From: Synechococcus sp. AG-683-C23
GTDB lineage: Bacteria > Cyanobacteriota > Cyanobacteriia > PCC-6307 > Cyanobiaceae
Length of the DNA: 56,275 bases
Direction: 5' to 3'
Assembly: GCA_003208835.1 (NCBI GenBank)
Contig: QCVD01000009.1
Coordinates: 1-56,275 of the forward strand
This document shows positions 48,064 to 56,275 of this stretch, in pieces (the stretch's first letter is position 1; the number at the start of each line of letters is the position of its first letter). A program made the position numbers and the translations under genes. Under the pieces are notes generated by a model that was given only the letters and a program-made list of their open reading frames with translations, ran no database searches and was not told where the DNA came from.

Positions 48064-48495
48064 TTAAGCGTCGTAGGTGTTACGACCGCTGAATTTGATC
48101 GTGGATGGGTTGGTGTTCTGACCAATCCGACGGGGATTGTGGCCGACCATGGGGCGCCCTTCGTTCACCTTTTCAGAAAACACACCATCTTTAGGGTGTA
48201 GGAATTCGGTGTCTCCGCCTGGATAAATGCGGTAAATCTTGAAGTCCTCGATCCGAGGCTTGAACTTGGTACGCAATTGGGTGCCAAGTGCCAGGCATTG
48301 CTCTTTGCGAGAGAAATACATCAGGTTTTCACCTGAGTTCATCATCGCTGCACCACCCGTGGGTAGTTCGAAGGCCTGATCAGAATTGCTGGTCCAAGTG
48401 ATCGCGTACTTCTCCTCTGTTTCCGCAGAGTTGAGCAAACCGCCGGTGCTGGCGATGTGCTTTGGAAGCTGACCATTCAACGCCGATGCTGTCAT
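48064..48495 (-). CDS. psaD: Photosystem I reaction centre subunit II (PsaD)
   Basis: Stromal-side PSI subunit that docks ferredoxin. 143 aa from the ATG at 48495 ([19 protein letters not shown]); the frame is open further upstream but not PsaD-like. The conserved block [20 protein letters not shown], the [20 protein letters not shown] region and the basic stretch [19 protein letters not shown] are all present. It lies on the same strand as, and upstream of, trpE. Confidence 0.97.
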   Translation of the reverse strand: MTASALNGQLPKHIASTGGLLNSAETEEKYAITWTSNSDQAFELPTGGAAMMNSGENLMYFSRKEQCLALGTQLRTKFKPRIEDFKIYRIYPGGDTEFLHPKDGVFSEKVNEGRPMVGHNPRRIGQNTNPSTIKFSGRNTYDA

Positions 48496-48608
48496 GGTTG
48501 GAGAAATCCAGACGGGCTGATAGTCCTGAAAAGTAGCACCGCGATCAGACCGTAAATAGCGGGCCGATAGCAAGCTTCACACCCTTGAACAAATGCCATA
48601 ACTGGGGA

Positions 48609-50024
48609 TCAATCGGCGTCGCTGTGGACGGGAAAAAAGACGGTGAGATCTCGGTCTCGACGGGGTTGATATCGACCGCCCAGGCTGGCCATCATTTGAC
48701 GGGTGGCGTCTTGACTGAGTTGAAGGCTTCCTGTTGTTGGATCCCAACTCAGCACTGTGCCCAGCTCCTCCCTCGCCGGAGAGGCATTGGCTGAGCTCGT
48801 GGCGCTGCCCGGTAGAACAACATGCAATTGAAGCTTGACGCGAGCTCCAGCAGCTTGAAGGCCAAGTTGTAATTCGCTTCCTCCAGGAAGGCCGCGGCTG
48901 CTCCGGTCAATCAATCCACCCAGCATCGCTTCCAAGCGGTGGGAGTCACTCATCACTGTGGGTAAGCCGCGATCCAGATCCAGGCTCAGGCTGATGTCGC
49001 GTCGCTTGAGTTGCTCTCTCCATCCCGGCGCCAAGCTGCGAAGGATCGATTCCAGATCGGTGCGGGCCAGGTTGGCTTCAGTGGGCTGACGTTGGAGTTC
49101 CGCAGCGTGGAAAATCAATCCAAATCGATCGATTTGTTCGCTGCATTCCACATCAATTTGTTTGAGGCGTTTCATCACCAGGTCTGGGAGATCCTTTCGA
49201 CGGACCAAGGAGCGGATCAGTGTGCGGATCGTGGCCAGTGGCGTTCGCACCTCATGGGTCAGTGCTTCCAGCAAGTTGAGGTCGTCTGAAGCGTTCTCTG
49301 GTTTTGTTTCTGGGGAGACAACCGGTTGCAGCATCAGCGCAGGCGCAGACACGGTGAGCCGTTCAGCGATGCTGGGCCAAAATCGCTCCTTGAATTGTTC
49401 ATCGCTGTGAAGAGGCCCCAGGGCTTCCAGGGCGGCATGAAGCTGCTCCGCATCGTTTGGAGATTGCTCTTTTAAGCGTCGTCCGACCAGGGACAAGACA
49501 TCCCCCAAGCTTGTGGGGTCGCAGCGCATCAGCAATTGACGTTGCTGCGGTTTTCCATACAGAGCCAACGCCACCTGCAAGCTGGGTGTGATCACCAACA
49601 AAACAGGGTCTTGGCCATCGTTGTGGCGCAAGGCAAGGCGTTGGTAGTTGAAAAGCCCCTCGCTTTTGGCTTCCATACTCCCTTTGATGTGGAGTCCAAG
49701 GCGAGCCGGTAGTGCGGCCACCCCGCGTCTGAGTTGATCGACATGTTCAGGAGCCCAAACCCATCCCTGTAGATGCTGAAGGAGCTGGGGTTCATGCAGT
49801 GCTGGAAGGGGAGCCGCGAGCCAGATGCCTTTGGTGACCTTGAGGCGAATGAGTTCCTGTTGGAGGGTGTCCAAGGCGGCCCACCACAAACGACGAACGC
49901 CGATTTCGTCGCACTGTCCCGGGTGCATGCCTTCGGCAAGTCGCTCTCGCAGGTCGGTGAAGGTGGGTGAGTTCAACGGAGGCCAGCGAAAGAGCGGCGG
50001 CTTTGGCGTACCACCGAGAGGCAC
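48609..50024 (-). CDS. Histidine-kinase-like protein with degenerate ATP-binding domain
   Basis: Up to 471 aa. The phosphoacceptor H box LTHEVRTPLATIRTL is intact (His257), followed by the usual dimerisation helices. In the ATPase region, where the N box should carry Asn residues, the sequence reads GGLIDRSSRGLP, and no DxGxG box is visible before MMASLGGRYQPRRDRDLTVFF. The N-terminal 240 residues are a soluble sensor-like region with no membrane helix. The start is uncertain: GTG at 50024 overlaps rodA by 52 bp, and TTG at 49976 would overlap by 4 bp. No response regulator is adjacent. Confidence 0.75.
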   Translation of the reverse strand: MPLGGTPKPPLFRWPPLNSPTFTDLRERLAEGMHPGQCDEIGVRRLWWAALDTLQQELIRLKVTKGIWLAAPLPALHEPQLLQHLQGWVWAPEHVDQLRRGVAALPARLGLHIKGSMEAKSEGLFNYQRLALRHNDGQDPVLLVITPSLQVALALYGKPQQRQLLMRCDPTSLGDVLSLVGRRLKEQSPNDAEQLHAALEALGPLHSDEQFKERFWPSIAERLTVSAPALMLQPVVSPETKPENASDDLNLLEALTHEVRTPLATIRTLIRSLVRRKDLPDLVMKRLKQIDVECSEQIDRFGLIFHAAELQRQPTEANLARTDLESILRSLAPGWREQLKRRDISLSLDLDRGLPTVMSDSHRLEAMLGGLIDRSSRGLPGGSELQLGLQAAGARVKLQLHVVLPGSATSSANASPAREELGTVLSWDPTTGSLQLSQDATRQMMASLGGRYQPRRDRDLTVFFPVHSDAD

Positions 50025-51211
50025 AATCCCAGGGAAATGAAATTCACGACCATTGCTGAGCGCCCATAGCTCAGGAATGGCAAGGGGATCCCGGTCACAG
50101 GACCCAGACCGATGGTCATAAAGATGTTCACGACCACTTGGAACATCAGCATTGTTCCGATGCCAATCACCACGAGAGATTCGAAATCACTGCGGGCATG
50201 TCTGGCGACTTGAAGCAGGCGTGCCATCAATACAGCGAAGCCAAGAACAACGAGGAGGCATCCGATAAAGCCGGTTTCTTCTCCAAGAGCACTAAAAATG
50301 AAATCGGTGTGTTGTTCAGGTATGAATCTCAGTTTTGTGAGTTGACCCTGCAAAAGTCCTGCCCCGAACAGACCTCCAGATCCAATCCCAACGCTGCTTT
50401 GCAGGAGGTGGTATCCACCACCCAAGGGATCTTGGCTGGGATCAAGGAACAGCACGAGCCTGTCGCGTTGATAGTCCTTTAATCCGTGCATCCAGAGCCA
50501 TGGCGTCACGATGGCCATGGCTCCATGGATCGCGATCGTGATCGTGGCAGCGACGCGTTTCCAGGGCAACGATCGATAGGCCAGCAGTGCCATCAACGGA
50601 ATCCACAGGCCCATCGCCCAGGGGGAAATGCCCGCCAAAAGTGCTGTAACGAGCGGGGACAAGAGCAAAACCACCCACTCAATTGGCATCCCAGACCAAT
50701 AGAGCATCGTCAGCATCAGTGCTCCGAAAACGAGGGAGGTGCCGAGATCGGGCTGGATGAAAACCAGTAGCCACGGAATCGAAATCACCCCAAGCGGGCG
50801 TAAGACATCAACCGGTCGCTCCACTGGATGCCTCGAGAGCACAGCAGCGAGCAACAGAATCGCCGCAATTTTGGCGAATTCCGAAGGTTGAACATGGATC
50901 CCTCCAATGCTGATCCAGCGTTGGGCGCCAAGGGCGGTTGTGCCAATGAGGCGTACAGCAACAAGGCTGGCCACGGTGAGTCCGAAGACTGGAATGAGAA
51001 ATGGTTTGAGGCGTTGCAGCGGTAGCCGTTCCAGGATTAAGGCAACGCCAACGCCAACGCCCGCCGTAATCCAGTGGTGGTACCAGTCTGCGTAGTCCGC
51101 TTGGCGCTGGGTGCTTGCAATCAGAAGACCAGCGATAGCGACCATGCCGATCGGTAACCCCCAGAGAATCCATTCCGGTTGAGGTTTATGGCGGTGCTTC
51201 CTGGCGAACAT
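49973..51211 (-). CDS. rodA: Rod-shape-determining peptidoglycan polymerase RodA
   Basis: 412 aa SEDS-family glycosyltransferase with about ten membrane helices. Motifs include QPDLGTSLVFGALM (catalytic Asp region), IPEQHTDFIFSALGEETGFIG and IGLGPVTGIPLPFLSYGRSAM. FtsW and RodA are hard to separate by eye; VGIGSGGLFGAGLLQGQLTKL and the lack of division genes nearby favour RodA. It starts 2 bp after mrp. Confidence 0.92.
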   Translation of the reverse strand: MFARKHRHKPQPEWILWGLPIGMVAIAGLLIASTQRQADYADWYHHWITAGVGVGVALILERLPLQRLKPFLIPVFGLTVASLVAVRLIGTTALGAQRWISIGGIHVQPSEFAKIAAILLLAAVLSRHPVERPVDVLRPLGVISIPWLLVFIQPDLGTSLVFGALMLTMLYWSGMPIEWVVLLLSPLVTALLAGISPWAMGLWIPLMALLAYRSLPWKRVAATITIAIHGAMAIVTPWLWMHGLKDYQRDRLVLFLDPSQDPLGGGYHLLQSSVGIGSGGLFGAGLLQGQLTKLRFIPEQHTDFIFSALGEETGFIGCLLVVLGFAVLMARLLQVARHARSDFESLVVIGIGTMLMFQVVVNIFMTIGLGPVTGIPLPFLSYGRSAMVVNFISLGLCLSVVRQSRRSFAGLR

Positions 51212-51213
51212 GC

Positions 51214-52296
51214 TCAGGCCGGTGTGACGACCTGTTGCTGAACCCGTTCGGCAAGAGCAGAAAATTCCCTCGCACTCACAGAGCTGTTGCGGCTGATCAC
51301 AATTGGGCTGCCGCTGTCACCGCCTTCCTGGACTGGCATCTCCATCGGGACTTGGGCCAATAACGGCACGTCATAGTCGTCGGCAAGACGACGACCGCCG
51401 CCGCTCCCAAATAGGGCGTATCGGCGATCGGGCATGTCGGGGGGAATGAATGCGCTCATGTTTTCAACGACACCAAGAATTGGGATCCCCAGTTGTCGAA
51501 ACATCGCTAAGCCACGGCGGGCATCTTGTAACGACACCAGTTGAGGCGTCGTCACAATGATGACGCCTGCCATGGGGACCGCTTGAGCTAGGGAGAGTTG
51601 CGCGTCACCCGTGCCTGGAGGAAGGTCCACAACCAAAACATCCCGTTCACCCCATTCCGCCTGGTACAGAAACTGGCGGATGATGCCATTCAGCATGGGA
51701 CCTCGCCAAATAACCGGCTGATGTTCATCGATGAGGAGTCCCATGGACACCATGGCGATGCCACAACTCTCAATCGGCTTAATCCTTTGCGTGTCTCCGC
51801 TGCCGGTGACTTCGGGTGTTTGGTTGGCGACTCCCAGCATGGTGGGAGCGTTGGGGCCGTAGATGTCTGCATCCAAAAGCCCAACTTTCAAACCTTGTTG
51901 GGCTAAGGCGCAGGCGAGATTGACGGCCACTGTGCTTTTGCCAACGCCCCCTTTGCCGCTACTGACAGCGATGACCTGACGAACGCCTGGGATGGATTGG
52001 CGCTCAGCTGGTTGACCGTGGCCCGCTTGGCCGATGCTGCCTTGGCTGGGGGCGGGCGCTTGACCTACTTCAATTTGGACGTCGTTGATCCCGTCAAGGC
52101 CCATCAAAAGTTCGCGAGCTTCCGAGACAATGCGCTCACGTTGACTCTGGGCAAATCCAGGAAGGTTGAGCCGAAAGACTGCTCGTGGAGGAGCAATACG
52201 GACCTGATCAATCCAGCCAAGCTCCAGTGTCGTTCTGCCGCTTCCAGAATCTTTGATCTGTTCGAGAGCCTTGGTCGCCTGCTCGGCCGATGTCAT
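51214..52296 (-). CDS. mrp: Mrp/NBP35-family iron-sulfur carrier ATPase
   Basis: 360 aa. An N-terminal DUF59-like domain (about 1-80) precedes the P-loop SSGKGGVGKST at 112-122 (deviant Walker A), VDLPPGTGDAQLSL and VVENMSAFIPPDMPDR. The CxxC that bridges an Fe-S cluster in many Mrp proteins is not seen after ENMS. The family delivers Fe-S clusters, and in cyanobacteria the protein has been linked to PSI biogenesis relatives (HCF101 type). It is divergent from hemF. Confidence 0.9.
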   Translation of the reverse strand: MTSAEQATKALEQIKDSGSGRTTLELGWIDQVRIAPPRAVFRLNLPGFAQSQRERIVSEARELLMGLDGINDVQIEVGQAPAPSQGSIGQAGHGQPAERQSIPGVRQVIAVSSGKGGVGKSTVAVNLACALAQQGLKVGLLDADIYGPNAPTMLGVANQTPEVTGSGDTQRIKPIESCGIAMVSMGLLIDEHQPVIWRGPMLNGIIRQFLYQAEWGERDVLVVDLPPGTGDAQLSLAQAVPMAGVIIVTTPQLVSLQDARRGLAMFRQLGIPILGVVENMSAFIPPDMPDRRYALFGSGGGRRLADDYDVPLLAQVPMEMPVQEGGDSGSPIVISRNSSVSAREFSALAERVQQQVVTPA

Positions 52297-52335
52297 CTGT
52301 TGCTCTGATCAGAGTCAAATTCTAGGAGGGTTCCC

Positions 52336-52428
52336 ATGACAGACCCTCACGGTGTCTTGTCGGGGTCTGGTCTGACCTGTTTAAGTTTTTTCACTGGTTT
52401 CATTTTGAAGGAATGGTCCGCTCTCTGA
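52336..52428 (+). CDS. Possible upstream ORF (leader peptide) overlapping the hemF start
   Basis: 30 codons beginning [10 protein letters not shown], from an ATG preceded by a perfect AGGAGG at 52324-52329 with 6-nt spacing. It ends in a TGA 16 bp inside hemF in another frame. The hemF ATG itself has only GAAGGA directly against it, too close for normal initiation. Either this is a translated leader coupling into hemF, or the AGGAGG is coincidental. No homologue known to me. Confidence 0.3.
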   Translation: MTDPHGVLSGSGLTCLSFFTGFILKEWSAL

Positions 52429-53501
52429 TTCGCCGCGTTCTCGGACGCCAGGAGACCGATCAATCCACTCCCCAGTTGGAACTGCCACCCAAAGATTCGC
52501 GGGATCGGGCCCGTTCGATGGTGATGGGATTGCAGGATGAAATCTGTGCAGGTCTTGAGGCCCTGGATGGGGAAGGGCGATTCCAAGAAGAAAGCTGGGT
52601 TCGTCCTGAGGGGGGTGGTGGCCGTTCACGTGTGATGCGCGAAGGACGGGTGTTTGAGCAGGGAGGTGTGAATTTCTCTGAGGTTCAGGGAAACGAATTG
52701 CCACCTTCAATCCTGAAACAAAGGCCAGAAGCGAAGGGACATCCTTGGTTTGCAACCGGTACGTCGATGGTGCTGCATCCCCGTAATCCCTATATCCCAA
52801 CGGTGCACCTCAATTACCGGTATTTCGAGGCAGGTCCGGTTTGGTGGTTTGGAGGCGGAGCGGATCTCACGCCGTATTACCCCTTCCTCGACGATGCCCG
52901 TCATTTCCATCGCACCCATCAACAGGCTTGTAATTCTGTGCATCCCAACCTGCACAAGGTGTTTAAGCCCTGGTGTGATGAATACTTTTACTTAAAACAT
53001 CGGGGTGAAACCCGCGGTGTTGGTGGAATTTTTTACGACTACCAGGATTCGAGGGGAACGATCTACAAAGGGCAGGATCCGTCAGGGGCAGCAGCCAAGG
53101 TTTCGTCGGAACTTGGTGCAACTCCGCTGGGTTGGGAACAACTGTTCAGCCTGGGCCAGGCCAATGGCAGAGCTTTTTTGCCGTCCTACGCACCAATTGT
53201 CGAAAAGCGCCATGCGACGGCCTATGGCGATCGCGAGCGGGATTTTCAGCTCTATCGCCGTGGCCGCTATGTGGAGTTCAATCTGGTGTGGGATCGCGGC
53301 ACGATTTTTGGACTCCAAACCAACGGTCGTACTGAGTCGATCCTGATGTCGTTGCCGCCACTGGTGCGTTGGGAGTATGGCTACACCGCTGAGGCGGGCT
53401 CTCGCGAAGCCCTGCTAACGGACTTGTTCACCACTCCTCAAGATTGGTTGGGCGATCCATCGCTTGAGGATCGTTGCCGGCCTCACCAAGCGATCAACTA
53501 A
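52413..53501 (+). CDS. hemF: Oxygen-dependent coproporphyrinogen III oxidase
   Basis: Oxygen-requiring decarboxylation of coproporphyrinogen III in haem and chlorophyll synthesis. 362 aa. Typical segments are [46 protein letters not shown] and [16 protein letters not shown]. The start at 52413 gives the cyanobacterial N-terminus [13 protein letters not shown]. The last 8 bp overlap the convergent amidase gene. Confidence 0.97.
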   Translation: MVRSLIRRVLGRQETDQSTPQLELPPKDSRDRARSMVMGLQDEICAGLEALDGEGRFQEESWVRPEGGGGRSRVMREGRVFEQGGVNFSEVQGNELPPSILKQRPEAKGHPWFATGTSMVLHPRNPYIPTVHLNYRYFEAGPVWWFGGGADLTPYYPFLDDARHFHRTHQQACNSVHPNLHKVFKPWCDEYFYLKHRGETRGVGGIFYDYQDSRGTIYKGQDPSGAAAKVSSELGATPLGWEQLFSLGQANGRAFLPSYAPIVEKRHATAYGDRERDFQLYRRGRYVEFNLVWDRGTIFGLQTNGRTESILMSLPPLVRWEYGYTAEAGSREALLTDLFTTPQDWLGDPSLEDRCRPHQAIN

Positions 53502-54306
53502 CCCCCTTCACAAGAGCGTCAACGACCCGTAAACCCAGGCATTCAACCGTCTGGGCTCGTGTGGCTGGATCGCGCAGTTTTTGCTCCAAAGGAGGCTCGA
53601 GCATTCCAATTTCAAGAATGCCGATCCCGCGCCGAGGACCCCCGAGGCCGCCGCGAAATAATCTTGGGAAGCGTCCAAAGGACTGGGCGATGGACTCATC
53701 GAGCTGGTTCAGTGGGCGATTAATGGCTGGGATGAGTCCAGAACCGAAGCCATAGGGGCTGTAGGCGTCGAAGTGAATTTCAAGGATGTAGTGACCCTTG
53801 CTGGAGCGAACGCGAGCTTGCGACCAATTCGTTCTTGGGTCGTTGTCATCTCGGATGGTGAGTAAAGGGGGGACATACGACGTGATGTTCAGACCTCGCT
53901 TCTGCCCGAGACGCACTACGGCGCTTTGCACTTGAAAATTCCAGTAGAGCTCGTCACGCATGGCGCCATTCATCGGCTGTTGTTTGCGGACGTCTACGGC
54001 ATAGCCGGGCGTTCCAGCACTACCCAGCCTTTGGGAGTCGGCATGGCCAGCCATCACCACGATCGGAATGGTTGATGGCACTGCCCCTCGGCCGACCCAC
54101 CGTCCGGACTCTTTGGTGCGGCGGCCTAGTAAGGGGTCCGGGTTGGCTGCTCGCGGGCAGTTTTTTAGATCTGATCTAAGGCGTTGTGGCGCTGCGGGGG
54201 GCGCCGTGGGAAGCCAATTTTGTTGGCTTTGAACCCGATGACAGACCATCCCCGTGAAGGTCAGTACGCCGATGGACAGCGGAACAGTGATGGGTGTGGC
54301 ACGCAT
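53494..54306 (-). CDS. N-acetylmuramoyl-L-alanine amidase (Amidase_3 type)
   Basis: 270 aa. The zinc ligands fit His88 (VVMAGHADS), Glu119 (MRDELYW) and His178 (ILEIHFDAY), with catalytic Glu232 in [10 protein letters not shown], the arrangement of AmiA/AmiC-type amidases. An N-terminal hydrophobic stretch ([17 protein letters not shown], about 7-23) may be a signal or anchor. It removes peptide stems from glycan strands in the periplasm. It is followed by hemF in convergent overlap. Confidence 0.85.
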   Translation of the reverse strand: MRATPITVPLSIGVLTFTGMVCHRVQSQQNWLPTAPPAAPQRLRSDLKNCPRAANPDPLLGRRTKESGRWVGRGAVPSTIPIVVMAGHADSQRLGSAGTPGYAVDVRKQQPMNGAMRDELYWNFQVQSAVVRLGQKRGLNITSYVPPLLTIRDDNDPRTNWSQARVRSSKGHYILEIHFDAYSPYGFGSGLIPAINRPLNQLDESIAQSFGRFPRLFRGGLGGPRRGIGILEIGMLEPPLEQKLRDPATRAQTVECLGLRVVDALVKGVS

Positions 54307-54327
54307 CTAGTTCGGGAAAGGCATGGT

Positions 54328-54885
54328 TCAGATGGGTGATGTCAGCAGGGAACCATCGCTGGCAAGTTGGAGCGATTCGGCAAGCTCGAGTTCAATCGCA
54401 ATTAATTCATCGCGGTGGGCTCGCAGCCTCAAGGCGCTTCCTCCTCGAGCTGGTGCATCCAGCAGACGCAGTTCCAAGGTTTCGGTGCGAGCGGCGCGGC
54501 TGCTGTAGATCACCCCGGCAAGGGGTCCCAGCCCTATGAGCGGTAGCAAGGACCACCACGCCAGTTGTGGTGCTAAGTGCTGCAGAACTAATCCGAAGCA
54601 AGCTGAGCCGATGCTGCCAAGGATGGATAGCAAGACTGCAAGGGGTTGGCTTGACGCCACTTGTCCTTGAAAGCGCAGAACCTGTCGCTCTGCGTCGCCG
54701 CCGTCGCGGTTCCACCCACGTTGTTCCAGCCAGCTGCTGATTCCTTCCATTACGGCCAGTGGAGATTGCGGTGAGGTGATGTCCACCACCGTTGTGCGGT
54801 CCTTGCTGGCAGCACGCAAGAAAAACACCAGACCAATGGCCAGGAGGATCGTGAGCAGCAGGATGGACTGGAAGCCCAGCGGCAT
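54328..54885 (-). CDS. Cofactor assembly of complex C subunit B (CCB2/CCB4-like)
   Basis: 185 aa. N-terminal helix SILLLTILLAIGLVFFLRA followed by SKDRTTVVDITS, then two more helices (about 82-101 and 108-126). This layout matches the cyanobacterial homologues of chloroplast CCB2/CCB4, which help attach haem c-i to cytochrome b6. It lies 21 bp upstream of the amidase gene on the same strand. Confidence 0.82.
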   Translation of the reverse strand: MPLGFQSILLLTILLAIGLVFFLRAASKDRTTVVDITSPQSPLAVMEGISSWLEQRGWNRDGGDAERQVLRFQGQVASSQPLAVLLSILGSIGSACFGLVLQHLAPQLAWWSLLPLIGLGPLAGVIYSSRAARTETLELRLLDAPARGGSALRLRAHRDELIAIELELAESLQLASDGSLLTSPI

Positions 54886-54947
54886 GGATCTCCCTTAATC
54901 AATGGGTCCTTTCTAAGAGGCAGCGTTTCGAAGGGGCGTGTTTCGAT

Positions 54948-55343
54948 TCAGTTCAGCGCGAATCGATGGGACGTCAGCCATGTCCGCCAAGGAGCCATCA
55001 GACGTTCTGCTTCGCTGCGGGCTTCGTCTTGCAGATGCAGCATCCGGCGTGGGCGCCCCCTGGATGGACAGCGTTGGGTGTAACTGCTGATCGATCCTTG
55101 TTGCTCGAGGAAGTCCAAATCCTGTTGAAGCACAGTCTCAGAAAGCCGTAATTGGGGTTCGGCTTGGATCAGCTTCTGCAGGAGGCAGGAGGGGTAACTG
55201 TCGTCCTTCAAAAGGCATTCCAAAATCCAGCACACCGCGAGCTCCAAGTCGAGGAACTGAGGTGGTGGCTGATGAAAATACTGTTCGATGTCTGCGAGGC
55301 AGGTGCGTGATGGCTTGCGACGAGAGAACACGACGAGGAGCAC
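54948..55343 (-). CDS. Hypothetical protein, possible winged-helix DNA-binding fold
   Basis: 131 aa from a GTG at 55343. The helix-rich order ELAVCWILECLLKDDSYPSC, LSETVLQQDLDFLEQQGSI and SRGRPRRMLHLQDEARSEAE resembles PadR-like or MarR-like winged-helix regulators, but I do not recognise the family. The frame stays open about 26 codons upstream (…ETQNEIDFDGGS) without ATG, GTG or TTG, so the start is unsure. It is divergent from ribonuclease D. Confidence 0.6.
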   Translation of the reverse strand: MLLVVFSRRKPSRTCLADIEQYFHQPPPQFLDLELAVCWILECLLKDDSYPSCLLQKLIQAEPQLRLSETVLQQDLDFLEQQGSISSYTQRCPSRGRPRRMLHLQDEARSEAERLMAPWRTWLTSHRFALN

Positions 55344-55445
55344 ACTTCCACCATCAAAGTCGATCTCATTTTGAGTTTCAAGAGGGATTGCGTTGGATTT
55401 TCGGGTCTCGGCCGGAGAGAATGGACTGATTCATCTGCTGGGTCC

Positions 55446-56090
55446 ATGGCCGGTTCTCCTTCAATTCCTGCCGAGTTCGCCGTATTCGATGGGGACTTGG
55501 ACGCGTCTTGGACGGAGCAGTACCTCCAGATGCCTTGTCTTGCGGTGGATACCGAAGCCATGGGCCTCATTCACGGTCGCGACCGCCTCTGCTTGGTTCA
55601 GATCGCTGATGAACAAGATCGTGTTGCGTGTGTGCGCATTGGTTTGGGTCAATCCAGTGCCCCCAACCTTCAGCGTTTGTTTGAGGCCCCATCGGTGGAA
55701 AAGGTGTTTCACTTTGCCCGGTTCGATGTGGCAGCCCTTGCGGCTGGGCTTGATATTGCTGTTCAACCTTTGTTTTGCACCAAGGTGGGCAGCCGCTTGG
55801 GGCGGACATACACCCCCCGACATGGCCTGAAGGATCTGGTGATGGAGCTAGTGGGCGTCGAGCTCGATAAGGGAGCTCAAAGCAGTGACTGGGGACGAGT
55901 GGATGAGCTCACTGATGTGCAGCTCGCCTATGCCGCCAATGATGTGCGTTATCTCATTCCTGCGAGGAACCAGCTGGAAACGATGCTGCGTCGGGAGGGA
56001 CGTTGGGAGTTGGCGCAACGTTGTTTTGCCTGTATTCCCGTGATGGCTGAATTGGATCGGATGCGTTTTAACCAAACCTTTGAGCATTGA
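55446..56090 (+). CDS. rnd: Ribonuclease D-type 3'-5' exonuclease
   Basis: 214 aa from the ATG at 55446; an in-frame start at 55371 would add 25 unconserved residues and overlap the divergent gene's upstream region. DEDDy motifs: AVDTEAMGL (Asp35, Glu37), FHFARFDVAAL, and YAANDVRYLIPA with the final Asp and Tyr. The HRDC domains of E. coli RNase D are missing, so this is the short cyanobacterial form. Likely in tRNA 3' maturation or RNA turnover. Confidence 0.92.
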   Translation: MAGSPSIPAEFAVFDGDLDASWTEQYLQMPCLAVDTEAMGLIHGRDRLCLVQIADEQDRVACVRIGLGQSSAPNLQRLFEAPSVEKVFHFARFDVAALAAGLDIAVQPLFCTKVGSRLGRTYTPRHGLKDLVMELVGVELDKGAQSSDWGRVDELTDVQLAYAANDVRYLIPARNQLETMLRREGRWELAQRCFACIPVMAELDRMRFNQTFEH

Positions 56091-56104
56091 GCTCGGTCTG
56101 GTCG

Positions 56105-56275
56105 CTAGTCCTCAAGGATGAAATTGATGTTGCCTTCGCTGTCTTTTAGGAGCTCGTCAAGCGTCGCAGCATGGTCGGTGTCTTCTTGGTCCAGTGCATC
56201 CAACATCGACTGCACGAGCAACTTTCGCGCTTCAACATCACGCTTACCGTCTTTGGCGGCAGCTTGATCCACTTG
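56105..56275 (-). CDS. Hypothetical protein, C-terminal fragment at window edge
   Basis: The last 56 residues of a minus-strand gene whose start lies beyond the right edge. The visible part is acidic and helical (ARKLLVQSMLDALDQEDTDH, then LDELLKDSEGNINFILED). No family recognised. It converges with ribonuclease D, 14 bp between stops. Confidence 0.6.
   Translation of the reverse strand, partial: QVDQAAAKDGKRDVEARKLLVQSMLDALDQEDTDHAATLDELLKDSEGNINFILED

Overview
The window is chromosomal DNA from a unicellular marine cyanobacterium, most likely a marine Synechococcus (subcluster 5.1 type). The basis is the gene set: photosystem I genes psaL, psaI and psaD, the NDH-1 subunit ndhN, the clock-input protein ldpA, ycf45, the complex C cofactor-assembly (CCB) homologue, cyanobacterial DUF1815 and DUF2839 proteins, and a cyanobacterial-type glutamate-cysteine ligase. 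Genes are densely packed, on both strands, and mostly moderately GC-rich. No phage, insertion sequence or CRISPR array was recognised.

Layout. 1-5 kb: the N-terminal part of an RND efflux pump, the psaI-psaL operon with a clear terminator, a HEAT-repeat membrane protein, a GT2 glycosyltransferase, an NlpC/P60 hydrolase and a beta-lactamase-like serine hydrolase. 5.1-7 kb: tRNA-Ser(GCU), alanine racemase and an HNH endonuclease. 7-23.5 kb: one long minus-strand ribosomal super-operon, read from rplC down to prfA (the S10-spc-alpha clusters plus secY, adk, rpoA, truA, rplM, rpsI, rpmE), preceded by a structured leader. 23.9-29.2 kb, plus strand: ndhN-ldpA-ycf45, tRNA-Gln(UUG), a HAD-like protein and recA with a LexA-type operator. 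29.2-36.8 kb: DUF1815, DUF2839, a degenerate DinG-like protein, tyrA, a crtD-like desaturase, a fructosamine kinase, a CAAD membrane protein and an overlapping JAMM protease / MoeB-rhodanese pair. 36.8-38 kb: an AT-rich gap holding a frameshifted TMEM175-family gene. 38-46 kb: a tandem-domain CobO/BtuR protein, larE, speD, recF, tRNA-Arg(CCG), a GNAT protein and ppc. 45.3-48.5 kb: gshA, trpE and psaD. 48.6-56.3 kb: an unusual histidine kinase, rodA, mrp, hemF, a cell-wall amidase, the CCB homologue, a small predicted winged-helix protein, ribonuclease D and a truncated hypothetical gene.

Most of the window is core housekeeping: translation, photosynthesis, DNA repair, cell wall, and amino acid, glutathione and cofactor metabolism. 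The less ordinary items are the broken TMEM175 gene, the JAMM/E1/rhodanese couple, the duplicated BtuR protein next to an orphan larE, two proteins that keep a family fold but appear to have lost ATP-binding motifs (DinG-like and histidine kinase), a possible upstream ORF controlling hemF, and recF, whose conserved N-terminus extends past any canonical start codon. All calls come from reading the sequence; no database search was run.
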